This document shows, in pieces, positions 1 to 6,900 of a stretch of 64,000 nucleotides of DNA. The notes beneath the pieces were generated by a model. That model saw only the letters and a program-made list of their open reading frames with translations. It was not told where the DNA came from and searched no databases. The stretch is from Nocardioides cynanchi (GTDB lineage: Bacteria > Actinomycetota > Actinomycetes > Propionibacteriales > Nocardioidaceae). The DNA is taken from the NCBI RefSeq assembly GCF_008761635.1, contig NZ_CP044344.1, positions 682,001 through 746,000 on the forward strand, in the 5' to 3' direction. Every line of letters starts with the position of its first letter. Positions within the stretch are counted from its first letter, which is position 1. A program made the position numbers and the translations under genes.

Positions 1-304
1 CCTGGAGGCCGTGGCCGACCGCACGCTCCATCAGCCAGTGCCACGAGGGGTGGAAGGCCACCTCGTCGACCCGCCGGCCGTAGCGGTCGTACGGCGTGAG
101 CTCGGGCTCGTGCCGGTTGGCCAGCATCCCGTGCTCCCGTGCCTCGGCGGTGCCGGCCTCGGCCCCCAGGGCCACCAGGTCCTCGACGGTCCCCGCGCCG
201 GCGTGGCGGACCACCGCGTCGACCAGGGCGAGATCGGCGGTCACGACGTTGTGCCCGGCGAGGGGCGGTGGCTGGTTCTCCGCGTCTCGGAGGGTGCTGC
301 TCAT
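1..304 (-). CDS. AidB-like acyl-CoA dehydrogenase, N-terminal part (cut by window edge)
   Basis: The first 101 residues are present; the gene runs off the left edge. The start is ATG at 304-302. Visible motifs are QPPPLAGHNVV near residue 11, EHGMLANRHEPEL near residue 57 and YGRRVDEVAFHPSWHWLM near residue 74. These match the N-terminal domain of E. coli AidB (which has NQPIPLNNSNL, LANVNPPELLRYD and GRRLDDVRFHPAWHLLM at equivalent places). AidB-family proteins are FAD-binding acyl-CoA dehydrogenase homologues that bind DNA and are linked to protection from alkylation damage; many actinobacterial members have no proven substrate. The start codon lies only 17 bp from that of the divergent BrkB-type gene. 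The family call rests on the N-terminus alone, because the flavin-binding core is outside the window. Confidence 0.8.
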   Translation of the reverse strand, partial: MSSTLRDAENQPPPLAGHNVVTADLALVDAVVRHAGAGTVEDLVALGAEAGTAEAREHGMLANRHEPELTPYDRYGRRVDEVAFHPSWHWLMERAVGHGLQ

Positions 305-309
305 GTCGT

Positions 310-315
310 TACCGT
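310..315 (+). promoter_or_regulatory. -10 hexamer TACCGT, leaderless start of the BrkB-type gene
   Basis: TACCGT is followed by 6 nt and then the ATG at 322. There is no Shine-Dalgarno sequence, and the 17-bp gap to the divergent AidB-like start leaves no room for a leader. Confidence 0.5.
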
Positions 316-321
316 AGGCCC

Positions 322-1335
322 ATGCCCGAACCCGAGCCCGCGCCCGCGGTGGACCAGGCGTCGGGCAGGCCGGCCCGTGGCGTGCCGGCGTGGCCGGACT
401 GGCTGGTCCGGCTGCGGGCGACGACGTGGCGGCTGATCGTCTCCACGGTCGGAGCCTCGATGCGGCACCGGGTGACCGGGCTGGCGGCCGAAGCGGCGTT
501 CTTCACGGTGCTCTCGGTGCCGCCGCTGATCTTCGCCCTGGCCGGCGCGATCGGCTACGCGACCCACTCCTTCAGCCCCGACCAGGTCGAGCACGTGCGC
601 ACCGCGATCCTCGACCTCGCCTCGCGGTTCCTCACCGACTCGGCGGTCGACCACGTGATCAGGCCGACGATCAACGACGTGCTCCGCGGGGGCCGCTTCG
701 ACGTGATCTCGGTGGGGTTCGTGCTGTCCCTGTGGTCGGGCTCGCGAGCCATGCACGTGTTCGTCGACACGATCACGATCATGCACGGACTCGGCGGCCA
801 CCGCGGGATCGTCAAGACCCGCGCCCTGTCGTTCAGCCTCTACCTCCTGGCGATCGTCACCGGCGTGATCTCGCTGCCGCTCGTGGTCGCCGGGCCGCGG
901 CTGATCCACCACTGGCTGCCCCACCGCGCCGACTTCCTGGTGGGCTTCTACTGGCCCACGGTGATCGTGATCTGCATCTGCTTCCTGGCCACGCTCTACC
1001 ACGTCTCGGTCCCGGTCCGGACCAGCTGGCGCTTCAACCTGCCGGGAGCGACCTTCGCGCTCGCCGCGTGGATCCTGGGCAGCTTCCTGCTGCGCGAGTT
1101 CCTGACCGCGACGGCCGCCGACTCACGCTCGATCTACGGCCCGCTCGCGGCACCGATCGCGGTGCTGATCTGGCTCTACCTCGTCTCGATCGCCGTCCTG
1201 GTCGGGGCCGCGCTGAACGCCGCCTTCGACACTGTCTTCCCGCAGCAGCAGACGACCCGGGCCCGGCTCGAGCTGGTGACCCGGCTGCGCTACCGCCGGT
1301 CCCAGGACTCTGAGCCCGATCCGGGCGTGGACTAG
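322..1335 (+). CDS. YihY/BrkB family inner-membrane protein
   Basis: A 337-residue polytopic membrane protein. Family features in order are the amphipathic entry LAAEAAFFTVLSVPPLIFAL (about residues 53-72), the GFVLSLWSGSRAMHVFVDTI stretch, a helix ending VTGVISLPLVVAGP, then two or three further helices and the C-terminal YGPLAAPIAVLIWLYLVSIA segment that is typical of YihY/BrkB proteins. The family was once called RNase BN, but that assignment is wrong for these membrane proteins; BrkB was named for serum resistance in Bordetella. The true role is unknown, and transport or envelope function is only inferred. The ATG at 322 was chosen because it follows a -10 hexamer at leaderless distance; longer N-terminal readings would overlap the divergent AidB-like gene. 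Its stop TAG is also the start of the next gene's -10 element. Confidence 0.85.
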   Translation: MPEPEPAPAVDQASGRPARGVPAWPDWLVRLRATTWRLIVSTVGASMRHRVTGLAAEAAFFTVLSVPPLIFALAGAIGYATHSFSPDQVEHVRTAILDLASRFLTDSAVDHVIRPTINDVLRGGRFDVISVGFVLSLWSGSRAMHVFVDTITIMHGLGGHRGIVKTRALSFSLYLLAIVTGVISLPLVVAGPRLIHHWLPHRADFLVGFYWPTVIVICICFLATLYHVSVPVRTSWRFNLPGATFALAAWILGSFLLREFLTATAADSRSIYGPLAAPIAVLIWLYLVSIAVLVGAALNAAFDTVFPQQQTTRARLELVTRLRYRRSQDSEPDPGVD

Positions 1336-1338
1336 ATT
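1333..1338 (+). promoter_or_regulatory. -10 hexamer TAGATT, leaderless start of the potassium channel gene
   Basis: TAGATT shares its first three bases with the stop codon of the BrkB-type gene. Seven nt separate it from the GTG at 1346. Confidence 0.55.
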
Positions 1339-1345
1339 CGCGTCC

Positions 1346-2434
1346 GTGCCCGCCGAAACGGACCACCCGAGCCACGGGTACGTCGTACTCCCCGACCGCG
1401 AGCGGTCGCTGTGGTGGTCGCTGACCCGCCGGCTGCTGATGGCGTTCGGGCTGATCGCGGTGACCGTGGTCATCGTCTTCGTCGACCGCAACGGCTATCG
1501 CGACTCCAACGACGCGGCCCACCACTACGGCATCAACCTGGTCGACGCGATTTACTACTCGACGGTCACCCTGAGCACGACCGGGTACGGCGACATCGCG
1601 CCGGTGTCCTCGACCGCCCGGCTGATCAACGCCTTCGTGATCACCCCGCTCCGGGTGGCGTTCCTGGTCCTGTTGATCGGCACCACCCTGGAGCTCGTCG
1701 CCGCCCAGGGCCGACGCACCTTCCGCATCGCCCGATGGAGGCAGTCCATGAACAACCACGTGGTGATCGTCGGCTACGGCACCAAGGGCCGCAGCGCCGT
1801 CGAGACGCTGGTCAACAACGGCACCGAGCGCGACCTGATCGTGGTCGTCGACCAGGGCAGCCAAGCGGTCTCGGAGGCCCACGCCGACGGGCTGGCCGTG
1901 GTCACCGGCGACGCGACCCGGCGCGAGGTGCTCCAGCGGGCCGGCGTCGCCGAGGCGAAGCAGGTGATCATCACCACCGACCGCGACGACTCCAACGTGC
2001 TGGCGACGCTGACGACCCGCCAGCTCAACGCCGACGCCTGGATCGTCGCCTCGGTCCGCGAGCACGAGAACGCCTCGCTGATGAAGCAGTCCGGCGCCAA
2101 CTCGGTGATCACCTCCTCCGACGCCGTCGGCCGCCTGCTCGGACTCTCGTCGATGTCGCCGACGCTCGGCACGGTGATGGAGGACCTGCTGACGTACGGC
2201 GAGGGGCTGGAGGTCGCCGAGCGCGACCTGCTGGTCTCCGAGGTGGGTCAGCAGCCGCAGTCACTGCCCGACCAGGTGATCGCGGTGGTCCGCGACGAGG
2301 TCGTGCACCACTACTTCGACCCGGTGGTCACCCAGCTCGCGCGTGGCGACCGGCTGGTCGTCGTACGACCGGCCAAGGAGCTGCCGTGGGCGCCGAGGCC
2401 CGGCACGCACGGCGAGGAGACCGAGGAAGAGTGA
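1346..2434 (+). CDS. Potassium channel with RCK (TrkA-N) domain
   Basis: A 362-residue, two-transmembrane K+ channel of the Kch/MthK type. A first helix at about residues 27-46 is followed by a pore loop carrying the selectivity filter STTGYGD (residues 77-83) and a second helix at about 96-120. A cytosolic RCK domain then begins with the Rossmann dinucleotide motif VVIVGYGTKGRSAVETL (from residue 139) and an acidic strand end VVVDQ. A C-terminal TrkA_C-like region ends the protein in an acidic tail. The filter shows K+ selectivity; gating by ligand binding to the RCK domain is known for the family. It starts at a GTG directly behind a -10 hexamer. The neighbours give no functional partner. 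The class is certain, but the ligand and physiological role cannot be read from sequence. Confidence 0.9.
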   Translation: MPAETDHPSHGYVVLPDRERSLWWSLTRRLLMAFGLIAVTVVIVFVDRNGYRDSNDAAHHYGINLVDAIYYSTVTLSTTGYGDIAPVSSTARLINAFVITPLRVAFLVLLIGTTLELVAAQGRRTFRIARWRQSMNNHVVIVGYGTKGRSAVETLVNNGTERDLIVVVDQGSQAVSEAHADGLAVVTGDATRREVLQRAGVAEAKQVIITTDRDDSNVLATLTTRQLNADAWIVASVREHENASLMKQSGANSVITSSDAVGRLLGLSSMSPTLGTVMEDLLTYGEGLEVAERDLLVSEVGQQPQSLPDQVIAVVRDEVVHHYFDPVVTQLARGDRLVVVRPAKELPWAPRPGTHGEETEEE

Positions 2435-2526
2435 CCCGGCGCGCACGACGCATGCGTGGCGCTCATCTGGATCTGCTGCCATGACACCGAGTCCGTCACT
2501 GAGGATCGGTCCCGTGGTGCCACCCT

Positions 2527-2560
2527 CCCGGCAGCAGTAACAGTACGGTCGCCTGCCGGG
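2527..2560. terminator. Hairpin between convergent genes
   Basis: CCCGGCAG (2527-2534) pairs with CTGCCGGG (2553-2560) across an 18-nt loop. It sits 93 bp after the channel gene stop and 32 bp from the stop of the convergent reductase gene, so it may terminate either transcript. There is no T-run, as is common in actinobacteria. Confidence 0.35.
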
Positions 2561-2591
2561 CCATGTCCGGCGTTTGCCGAAAGTCGTCGGC

Positions 2592-3278
2592 TCAGCGGCC
2601 GGCTTCGGCCAGCCTCTCCCGCATCTGGGCGGCGGTGACCCGCCGACCGCTGCCCGGCGGGGGCGGCCAGCCGGCCTCGGGGTCGGAGTAGGGGGCGCCG
2701 TAGGCAGGCGTGTCGGGCTGGAAGCGCCAGCTGTCGCCCAGGGTCCCGGCGTCGTAGGCGTCGTACCCGATGGCGTCCAGGAACGCGGTGACGTCGGCCT
2801 TGGCCTCGGCGTCGTCGCCGGCGATCGCCAGGACCGACCGGCCGGGGTCGCCCTGAGGTCGCTGGAGCGAGCCGAGGTGGGAGAACTGGATGTTGTTGAA
2901 CGCCTTGACCACCCGGCTGCCCGGCAGCAGGCGCTGCACGAGCTCACTCGAGGTCGAGGTGCCGTCGTCGAGCTCGGCGATCTGCCCGTCGCGCTGCGGG
3001 TAGTAGTTGCAGGTGTCGATCACGACCTTGCCGCGCAGCGGCCCGGTCGGCACCTGGTCGACGTTCTTCAACGGGATCGTGACCACGACGATGTCCCCGG
3101 CGGTGGCGGCTTCGGCGGCGGTGCCGGCCCGGGCGTGCGGCCCGAGGTCGTCAGCGAGGGCTTGCAGTGTCTCGGGGCCCCGGCTGTTGCTGAGTACGAC
3201 GTCGTACCCTGCGTCCACCGCGAGGCGGGCGACCGTGCTGCCGATGTTTCCACTGCCGATGAGTCCGATGGTGGTCAT
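2592..3278 (-). CDS. NADP/coenzyme F420-dependent reductase family protein
   Basis: A 228-residue Rossmann protein. It begins with the dinucleotide-binding motif TTIGLIGSGNIGSTVARLA, then VVLSNSRGPETL (second strand with Ser/Arg typical of NADP preference), VVVTIPLKNVDQVP and VVIDTCNYYPQRDG. The central AFNNI segment and the repeated small-domain pattern match the NADP oxidoreductase coenzyme-F420-dependent family (Fno-like), which also contains many F420-independent reductases. The ATG at 3278 places the Rossmann strand at the N-terminus, as usual; a GTG at 3305 in the same frame would add nine residues but has no clear ribosome site. The C-terminus carries a Pro/Gly-rich linker. The substrate and whether F420 is used are unknown. 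Confidence 0.8.
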   Translation of the reverse strand: MTTIGLIGSGNIGSTVARLAVDAGYDVVLSNSRGPETLQALADDLGPHARAGTAAEAATAGDIVVVTIPLKNVDQVPTGPLRGKVVIDTCNYYPQRDGQIAELDDGTSTSSELVQRLLPGSRVVKAFNNIQFSHLGSLQRPQGDPGRSVLAIAGDDAEAKADVTAFLDAIGYDAYDAGTLGDSWRFQPDTPAYGAPYSDPEAGWPPPPGSGRRVTAAQMRERLAEAGR

Positions 3279-3450
3279 GCAGGCGCCAACGGCGAAGCCC
3301 CCCACGGGATTCCCGCGAGGGGCGATCAGCCGGGCAGATCAACCGCTACGCAGCATGTTGGGCCCGCATCCACGAAGGCGTCCCTGCCCGGCTGGGGCCG
3401 ACGCTACCCGGTGGTGCGGGACCGGCCATGGTCCGAGAGTCCCGTCGTCA

Positions 3451-3466
3451 AGGGACCTTCGTCCCT
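3451..3466. promoter_or_regulatory. Palindrome AGGGAC-CTTC-GTCCCT
   Basis: A perfect 6-bp inverted repeat around a 4-nt centre, 173 bp before the start of the minus-strand reductase gene. The outer GGGAC/GTCCC half-sites and 14-bp spacing resemble the DosR/DevR-type operators of actinobacteria, but the centre differs from that consensus. It could also be a UUCG-type RNA hairpin. Confidence 0.25.
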
Positions 3467-3673
3467 CGATTCCGCCGCGTCCCGGAGGAATGATCGTGGC
3501 AGTACCTCGGAAGAGTCCCGGCCCCGGGGATTACGCATCACCTGGCCGGGACCCTTCCGTCTCCCGGACACGCCAGAACGCGCCTCACAGAAGCCCGAGT
3601 GCGAGGCGCGTCCCTTCCGGCATGGAGTCCGGAGCGGTCGATCCGCTGTGCGTGACATGGAGGTCCGGCCGCA

Positions 3674-3699
3674 CCTCCGATCCTGTCCCGGATCGGAGG
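3674..3699 (-). terminator. Terminator-like hairpin downstream of the LamG-like gene
   Basis: CCTCCGATCC (3674-3683) pairs perfectly with GGATCGGAGG (3690-3699) around the loop TGTCCC. It lies 79 nt past the stop codon of the minus-strand LamG-like gene. No T-run follows. Confidence 0.45.
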
Positions 3700-3777
3700 C
3701 CACGTCTTCACCCATCAGGGCGGAACCTGGTGGCCGGCCAGCCACACCGATCGTGCGGCGCCGCGTCGGCAGCGGCC

Positions 3778-4482
3778 TCAGCCCACGCTGATCCGAGCGT
3801 CGAGCATCGCACCGTCGTACCAGTCGCCCGATGCTCCGGTGACCGTCGGGGTCTTGGCTCCGAGCACCACGGCCATGCTGTTGGAGATGGAACCGAGCCC
3901 CCCGCTGACCGTCCGGGTGCGCGGCGTCAAGCCGTCGACCTTGAGCGTGAGGCCCGACCCGGTCTTGGTGCAGGTGAGGGTGTGGACCTTTCCGTCCGTG
4001 ACGTTGGTGGTCCCTCTCACGCTGGCGCTGGCTCCTCGCGAGTCCTTGACGAGGCAGAAGGCCCGGCCCTCTCCGTTGGCCCGGACGATCTCGAGCTTGT
4101 ACTCGCCGCCCGACGTGCTGCTGATGCCCTTGCGCAGGACGTCGTAGTCGGTACCCGATGCGGGCGCGCGGCTCGACTGCACCGTGACGCTGTAGGAGAA
4201 GTTGCTGGCGCCGGGGTCCAGCTTGGCGGCGTCGGGAACGACCACCTTCGACCGTGCCGTCGGGTCGAACTTGTAGCCGGTGGCGCCGGTCATCTTGAGG
4301 TTGTAGGTCTTCCCGACGTTGCCGTTCCCGGAGCTGTCGCTCATCGTCGTTCCGGACGCCTCGTCCATCAGCCACACGGCAGCTGCCGTGCTGGCTGCGA
4401 ACGCCCTCGTCCCCAGTCCCTGCACCACCAGGACGGAGGCGCCCGCCACCACGGCAGCGCGCCACCACGCGGATCGACACAT
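3778..4482 (-). CDS. Secreted LamG/concanavalin A-like protein
   Basis: A 234-residue exported protein. The N-terminus has a signal peptide: RSAWWRA, then a hydrophobic core AAVVAGASVLVV, then TRAFA with a likely cleavage after residue 28 or 29. The mature part begins AAVWLMDEASGTTMSDSSGN, the typical first strand of a LamG-like jelly-roll domain (W-x-hydrophobic-E/D-GS). It continues with strands such as FSYSVTVQSSR, YKLEIVRANGEGRAFCLVKD and LTLKVDGL, and ends at ISVG. Such domains bind carbohydrate or act as structural modules in surface proteins; there is no catalytic domain here. The ATG at 4482 was chosen because it gives a proper signal peptide; upstream in-frame starts would add residues before it. 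No operon partner is visible. Confidence 0.75.
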   Translation of the reverse strand: MCRSAWWRAAVVAGASVLVVQGLGTRAFAASTAAAVWLMDEASGTTMSDSSGNGNVGKTYNLKMTGATGYKFDPTARSKVVVPDAAKLDPGASNFSYSVTVQSSRAPASGTDYDVLRKGISSTSGGEYKLEIVRANGEGRAFCLVKDSRGASASVRGTTNVTDGKVHTLTCTKTGSGLTLKVDGLTPRTRTVSGGLGSISNSMAVVLGAKTPTVTGASGDWYDGAMLDARISVG

Positions 4483-4660
4483 CACAGCACCCCAAGTTTC
4501 GCCGAGACAGCCTCGCCCCGGCAGATCTCCGAGACGGGTCCGGACCGAGCCGGCATCCACCCAAGCAATCACGGCCGCAGGCGTCAGTGCGTCCCCCAAA
4601 ACGGGGGTTTCGGCCAGGACACCCGGACCCGGCCTGACGCACGAACGGCCCGGAAGTGGT

Positions 4661-4695
4661 CGATGCCCGCCGGCACGGGTTGCCGGCGGGCATCG
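4661..4695. repeat. GATGCCCGCCG hairpin repeat, copy A
   Basis: A perfect 15-bp stem (4661-4675 with 4681-4695) with the 5-nt loop CGGGT. The outer arms CGATGCCCGCCG and CGGCGGGCATCG are shared with three other copies within 2.3 kb. Confidence 0.75.
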
Positions 4696-4805
4696 GTGGC
4701 GCTGGGATCTCTGGGGAAAGCGCTGCGCCGCAGGGTCGACGCTAGGAGTCGGAGCCGTGTCTGACGTCCCCTAAACGGGTCAAATCCGTCGTGCGGTCGT
4801 GGCGA

Positions 4806-4843
4806 CGATGCCCGCCGAGGTCTCGAGTCTTCGGCGGGCATCG
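4806..4843 (-). repeat. GATGCCCGCCG hairpin repeat, copy B
   Basis: A 13-bp stem (4806-4818 with 4831-4843) and a 12-nt loop. Read on the minus strand it ends with a 20-nt stretch starting CGAGACCTCGG that is identical to copy D, so the two are homologous but inverted. Confidence 0.75.
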
Positions 4844-5045
4844 GTGCCGTGAACGCCCCGGATTACCCCCGACGCCGTCGGCGTCCGACCAGAACATTAG
4901 AACGGTCCAATGGGCTGATGGCACACCCTTAGGTGCGCATCCGTTGGACCTGACCGACGCCTCGCCCGGGGGATGTCACGGCCGGGCCGACAGGCCCGCG
5001 TGAGTCAGGGGCTGGGTCTCCGTTCCCGCTGAGGTGCGGTGATGC

Positions 5046-5120
5046 TGGTGGGCGATACTGGGATCGAACCAGTGACCTCTTCCGTGTCAGGGAAGCGCGC
5101 TACCGCTGCGCCAATCGCCC
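5046..5120 (-). tRNA. tRNA-Val (anticodon GAC)
   Basis: The minus strand reads GGGCGAT at the 5' end (5120) and ATCGCCC at 5056-5050, followed by ACCA, so the 3' CCA is encoded. The anticodon stem-loop CTTCC-CTGACAC-GGAAG gives anticodon GAC for GTC/GTT codons. The T arm has GGTTCGATCC. The body differs from the tRNA-Val(CAC) at 6325 at only about six positions. First-position spacing suggests co-transcription with the tRNA-Cys and tRNA-Gly upstream of it. Confidence 0.97.
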
Positions 5121-5138
5121 ATTGATCGGGTTTCGTCG

Positions 5139-5209
5139 AGGTGGGTACGGGATTTGAACCCGTGTACACGGATTTGCAGTCCGTTGCCTCGCCTCTCGGC
5201 CAACCCACC
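5139..5209 (-). tRNA. tRNA-Cys (anticodon GCA)
   Basis: The acceptor GGTGGGT (5' end at 5209) pairs with ACCCACC. The anticodon stem-loop ACGGA-CTGCAAA-TCCGT gives GCA. The discriminator base is U, as is typical for tRNA-Cys. CCA is not encoded. It lies 18 bp from the tRNA-Val and 26 bp from the tRNA-Gly. Confidence 0.97.
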
Positions 5210-5235
5210 GCTGGATGGGCTCGAGACCCTCTCCG

Positions 5236-5308
5236 AGCGGACGACGAGGCTCGAACTCGCGACCTCAACCTTGGCAAGGTTGCGCTCTACCAACTGAGCT
5301 ACGTCCGC
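5236..5308 (-). tRNA. tRNA-Gly (anticodon GCC)
   Basis: The acceptor GCGGACG (5' end at 5308) pairs with CGTCCGC. The anticodon stem-loop CAACC-TTGCCAA-GGTTG gives GCC. The D arm has AGCTCAGTTGGTAGAGC and the T arm GAGTTCGAGCC. The discriminator is U and CCA is not encoded. It is the first gene of the Gly-Cys-Val tRNA cluster on this strand. Confidence 0.97.
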
Positions 5309-5351
5309 CTGCTTCCCAGGCACCCGAAGGCTGTCCCGGAACGCGAACAGA

Positions 5352-5380
5352 ACCATAGCCGATGCCCACAGGACCACCAA
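5352..5380 (-). promoter_or_regulatory. Predicted promoter of the tRNA-Gly-Cys-Val cluster
   Basis: On the minus strand TTGGTG (5380-5375) is followed by 17 nt and TATGGT (5357-5352), about 43 nt before the tRNA-Gly 5' end. The spacing is ideal for a sigma-70 type promoter, and the site is back-to-back with the leaderless pabC promoter. Confidence 0.5.
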
Positions 5381-5397
5381 TTCGGGTGTGTCGCGGG

Positions 5398-5403
5398 TAG
5401 TTT
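5398..5403 (+). promoter_or_regulatory. -10 hexamer TAGTTT, leaderless start of pabC
   Basis: TAGTTT is 6 nt before the ATG at 5410, and there is no ribosome-binding site. Confidence 0.55.
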
Positions 5404-5409
5404 CGCTGC

Positions 5410-6231
5410 ATGCGCACCTGGGTGAACGGCGAGCTGCTGACCGACCCCCGCACGCCCGTGGTGGGCGCAACGGACCACGGGCTGACCGTGGGCGACGGGG
5501 TCTTCGAGGTGCTCAAGGTGGTCGACGGCCGCCCGTTGGCCCTGGACCTCCACCTCGCCCGGATGACCCGGTCGGCAGCCGGCCTCGGGCTACCCGCGGT
5601 CGACACCGACGCCGTACGACGGGGGATCGCCGCGGTGCTCGAGGCGGAGCCGCTGTCGTTGGGCCGGGTGCGCGCCACCTGGACCGGTGGGCCCGCGCCG
5701 CTCGGGTCCGACCGTGGTGACGGACCGCCGTCGCTCGTGGTCGTCGCCGCCCCCATGGACCCCTGGCCCGAGACCGCGGCCGTGGCCACGGTGCCCTGGC
5801 CCCGCAACGAGCGAGGCGCGCTCGCCGGCCTCAAGACCACGTCGTACGGCGAGAACGTGCGGGCGCTGGCTCGGGCCCGGGAGCGGGGCGCCAGCGAGGC
5901 GATCTTCGCCAACCTCCAGGGCCAGCTCTGCGAGGGCACCGGCACCAACGTGTTCTACGTCCTCGACGGCGAGCTCCGGACCCCCACGCTGCACAGTGGC
6001 TGCCTGGCCGGGATCACCCGCCATCTCGTGCTGGAGTGGCACGGCGCGGTCGAGGTGGACGCCCCGATCGACGAGATCCTGCACGCCAGCGAGATCTTCC
6101 TGACCTCCACCACCCGCGACGTGCAGGCCATCGCCCGCTGGAACGACCGCGAGCTGGCGGCCCCCGGGCCGGTCACCCTCGGGGTGGCCAAGGTCTTCCG
6201 CGAGCGAGAGGCCGAGCTCCTCGGCGCGTGA
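5410..6231 (+). CDS. pabC: Aminodeoxychorismate lyase (class IV aminotransferase fold)
   Basis: A 273-residue PLP enzyme of fold type IV. It would cleave 4-amino-4-deoxychorismate to 4-aminobenzoate and pyruvate for folate synthesis. Motifs are the N-terminal GDGVFEVLKVVDGRPLALDL with a following LHLARM, the PLP-lysine segment LKTTSYGENVRALARA (Lys in LKTTSY, about residue 140), EAIFANLQGQLCEGTGTNVF around the phosphate-binding loop, then a Gly-rich C-terminal half with SEIFLTSTTRDVQ. Branched-chain or D-amino-acid aminotransferases share the fold, so the exact reaction is an inference; the short length and the LTSTTRDVQ pattern favour PabC. It is a single gene bracketed by tRNA genes on both sides. 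It contributes to chorismate use alongside the aro genes at 53.8-58.7 kb. Confidence 0.75.
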   Translation: MRTWVNGELLTDPRTPVVGATDHGLTVGDGVFEVLKVVDGRPLALDLHLARMTRSAAGLGLPAVDTDAVRRGIAAVLEAEPLSLGRVRATWTGGPAPLGSDRGDGPPSLVVVAAPMDPWPETAAVATVPWPRNERGALAGLKTTSYGENVRALARARERGASEAIFANLQGQLCEGTGTNVFYVLDGELRTPTLHSGCLAGITRHLVLEWHGAVEVDAPIDEILHASEIFLTSTTRDVQAIARWNDRELAAPGPVTLGVAKVFREREAELLGA

Positions 6232-6278
6232 GCCTCGGCCTCGCCGGGCGCCGATGTGGCCGCACGTGGAGCGTGCGC

Positions 6279-6284
6279 TAAAGT
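6279..6284 (+). promoter_or_regulatory. -10 hexamer TAAAGT upstream of tRNA-Val(CAC)
   Basis: TAAAGT lies 40 nt before the tRNA 5' end and just after the pabC stop. The -35 region is weak. Confidence 0.35.
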
Positions 6285-6324
6285 CTGCGTCCGCAGTCAG
6301 AGCGCGTCACCGACGCGTCTCCCG

Positions 6325-6396
6325 GGGCGATTGGCGCAGTGGTAGCGCGCTTCGTTCACACCGAAGAGGTCACTGGTTCGAACCCAGTATCGCCCA
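6325..6396 (+). tRNA. tRNA-Val (anticodon CAC)
   Basis: The acceptor GGGCGAT (6325-6331) pairs with ATCGCCC (6389-6395); discriminator A; CCA is not encoded (CCT follows). The anticodon stem-loop CTTCG-TTCACAC-CGAAG gives CAC for GTG codons. It is nearly identical to the tRNA-Val(GAC) at 5046-5120 but on the opposite strand. Confidence 0.97.
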
Positions 6397-6530
6397 CCTC
6401 GAGAAACCAGCCGCTGGCCTGCAGCAGTGCAGGAACAGGGCCTGTCGCACGCCCTGGGTGGGTCGTTACGAGGTTTCCCGCCGAGTCTGGTCAGGTGACT
6501 AGCAGGAGCCGACGCATAGCGTTGTCTCAA

Positions 6531-6568
6531 CGATGCCCGCCGGGATCCCCGAGACTCGGCGGGCATCG
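6531..6568 (+). repeat. GATGCCCGCCG hairpin repeat, copy C
   Basis: CGATGCCCGCCG (6531-6542) pairs with CGGCGGGCATCG (6557-6568). The loop region carries CCGAGACT, matching the other copies. It is about 135 bp after the tRNA-Val(CAC). Confidence 0.75.
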
Positions 6569-6648
6569 TTCCGATTTCCGGAGGACCGCACCGACCCGTG
6601 GCCCATCTGTGTCTGGAAGCTTCAGGACGAGCGACATACCGTCCCCGA

Positions 6649-6727
6649 GGTAGAGGCTGGTTCCCATCTGGGGGGACTGGGACCCAGCCGGCGCCCCGCC
6701 GGAGATCTCGCCGGCGGGGCGCGTTTC
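6649..6727 (+). ncRNA. Possible small structured RNA (prediction)
   Basis: A weak promoter TGGAAG (6614-6619), 17 nt, TACCGT (6637-6642) would start a transcript near 6649. Hairpin 1 is GGCTGGTTCCCA (6655-6666) with TGGGACCCAGCC (6678-6689), 12 bp with one mismatch. Hairpin 2 is the intrinsic terminator at 6691-6722. Together they give a compact RNA of about 75-80 nt in a gene-free stretch. No known RNA family is recognised. It could instead be an untranslated leader or a terminator pair. Confidence 0.3.
6691..6727 (+). terminator. Strong intrinsic terminator
   Basis: GCGCCCCGCCGG (6691-6702) pairs perfectly with CCGGCGGGGCGC (6711-6722), and the loop itself contains GAGATCTC. It is followed by GTTTCT, the only T-rich tail among the hairpins of this region. 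It points rightward. Confidence 0.6.
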
Positions 6728-6900
6728 TGTCGCTGTCCGCCCGCCGCAGACCCGAGCCACCGGCGCTTGTCACGTCCCCGCATTGATCAGATTGGGCGAC
6801 GTGGAGACGGAACCCGCGTCCTATCGTGGTCGACAGGCGCAGTGCTTTCTCCCAGAGTTCCAGCGCCACGCGCGCACCCGCGAGACCGCGGATGACGCGC

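Larger units (their letters stand above)
3279..3777. other. Gene-free stretch with several inverted repeats
   Basis: About 500 bp with no supported coding sequence. It holds a GGGAC-CTTC-GTCCC palindrome at 3451-3466, a 9-bp inverted repeat ACGCGCCTC/GAGGCGCGT at 3578-3586 and 3603-3611 with a 16-nt loop, and a 10-bp terminator-like hairpin at 3674-3699. Long reading frames crossing it also cover the LamG-like gene on the other strand and are shadows. Confidence 0.5.
4483..5045. other. Gene-free stretch with two hairpin-repeat copies
   Basis: About 560 bp between the LamG-like gene and the tRNA cluster. It holds two copies of the GATGCCCGCCG hairpin repeat (4661-4695 and 4806-4843), a short palindrome GACGCCGTCGGCGTC (4871-4885) and an inverted pair GGTCCAA/TTGGACC (4904-4910 and 4944-4950). 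No open frame here has convincing coding character. Confidence 0.5.

Noticed and set aside
139-321. Longer N-terminus for the BrkB-type protein
   Set aside because: It would overlap the divergent AidB-like gene and is a Pro/Arg-rich shadow; the ATG at 322 has a -10 hexamer at the right distance.
3007-4764. A 585-codon plus-strand frame across the reductase, the gap and the LamG-like gene
   Set aside because: It covers a signal-peptide protein on the other strand and several hairpins, and has no recognisable domain.
6527-6760. Minus-strand small protein (MGTSLYLGDG...)
   Set aside because: No ribosome site, no leaderless hexamer, and it reads through hairpin-repeat copy C; the tandem hairpins suggest RNA instead.
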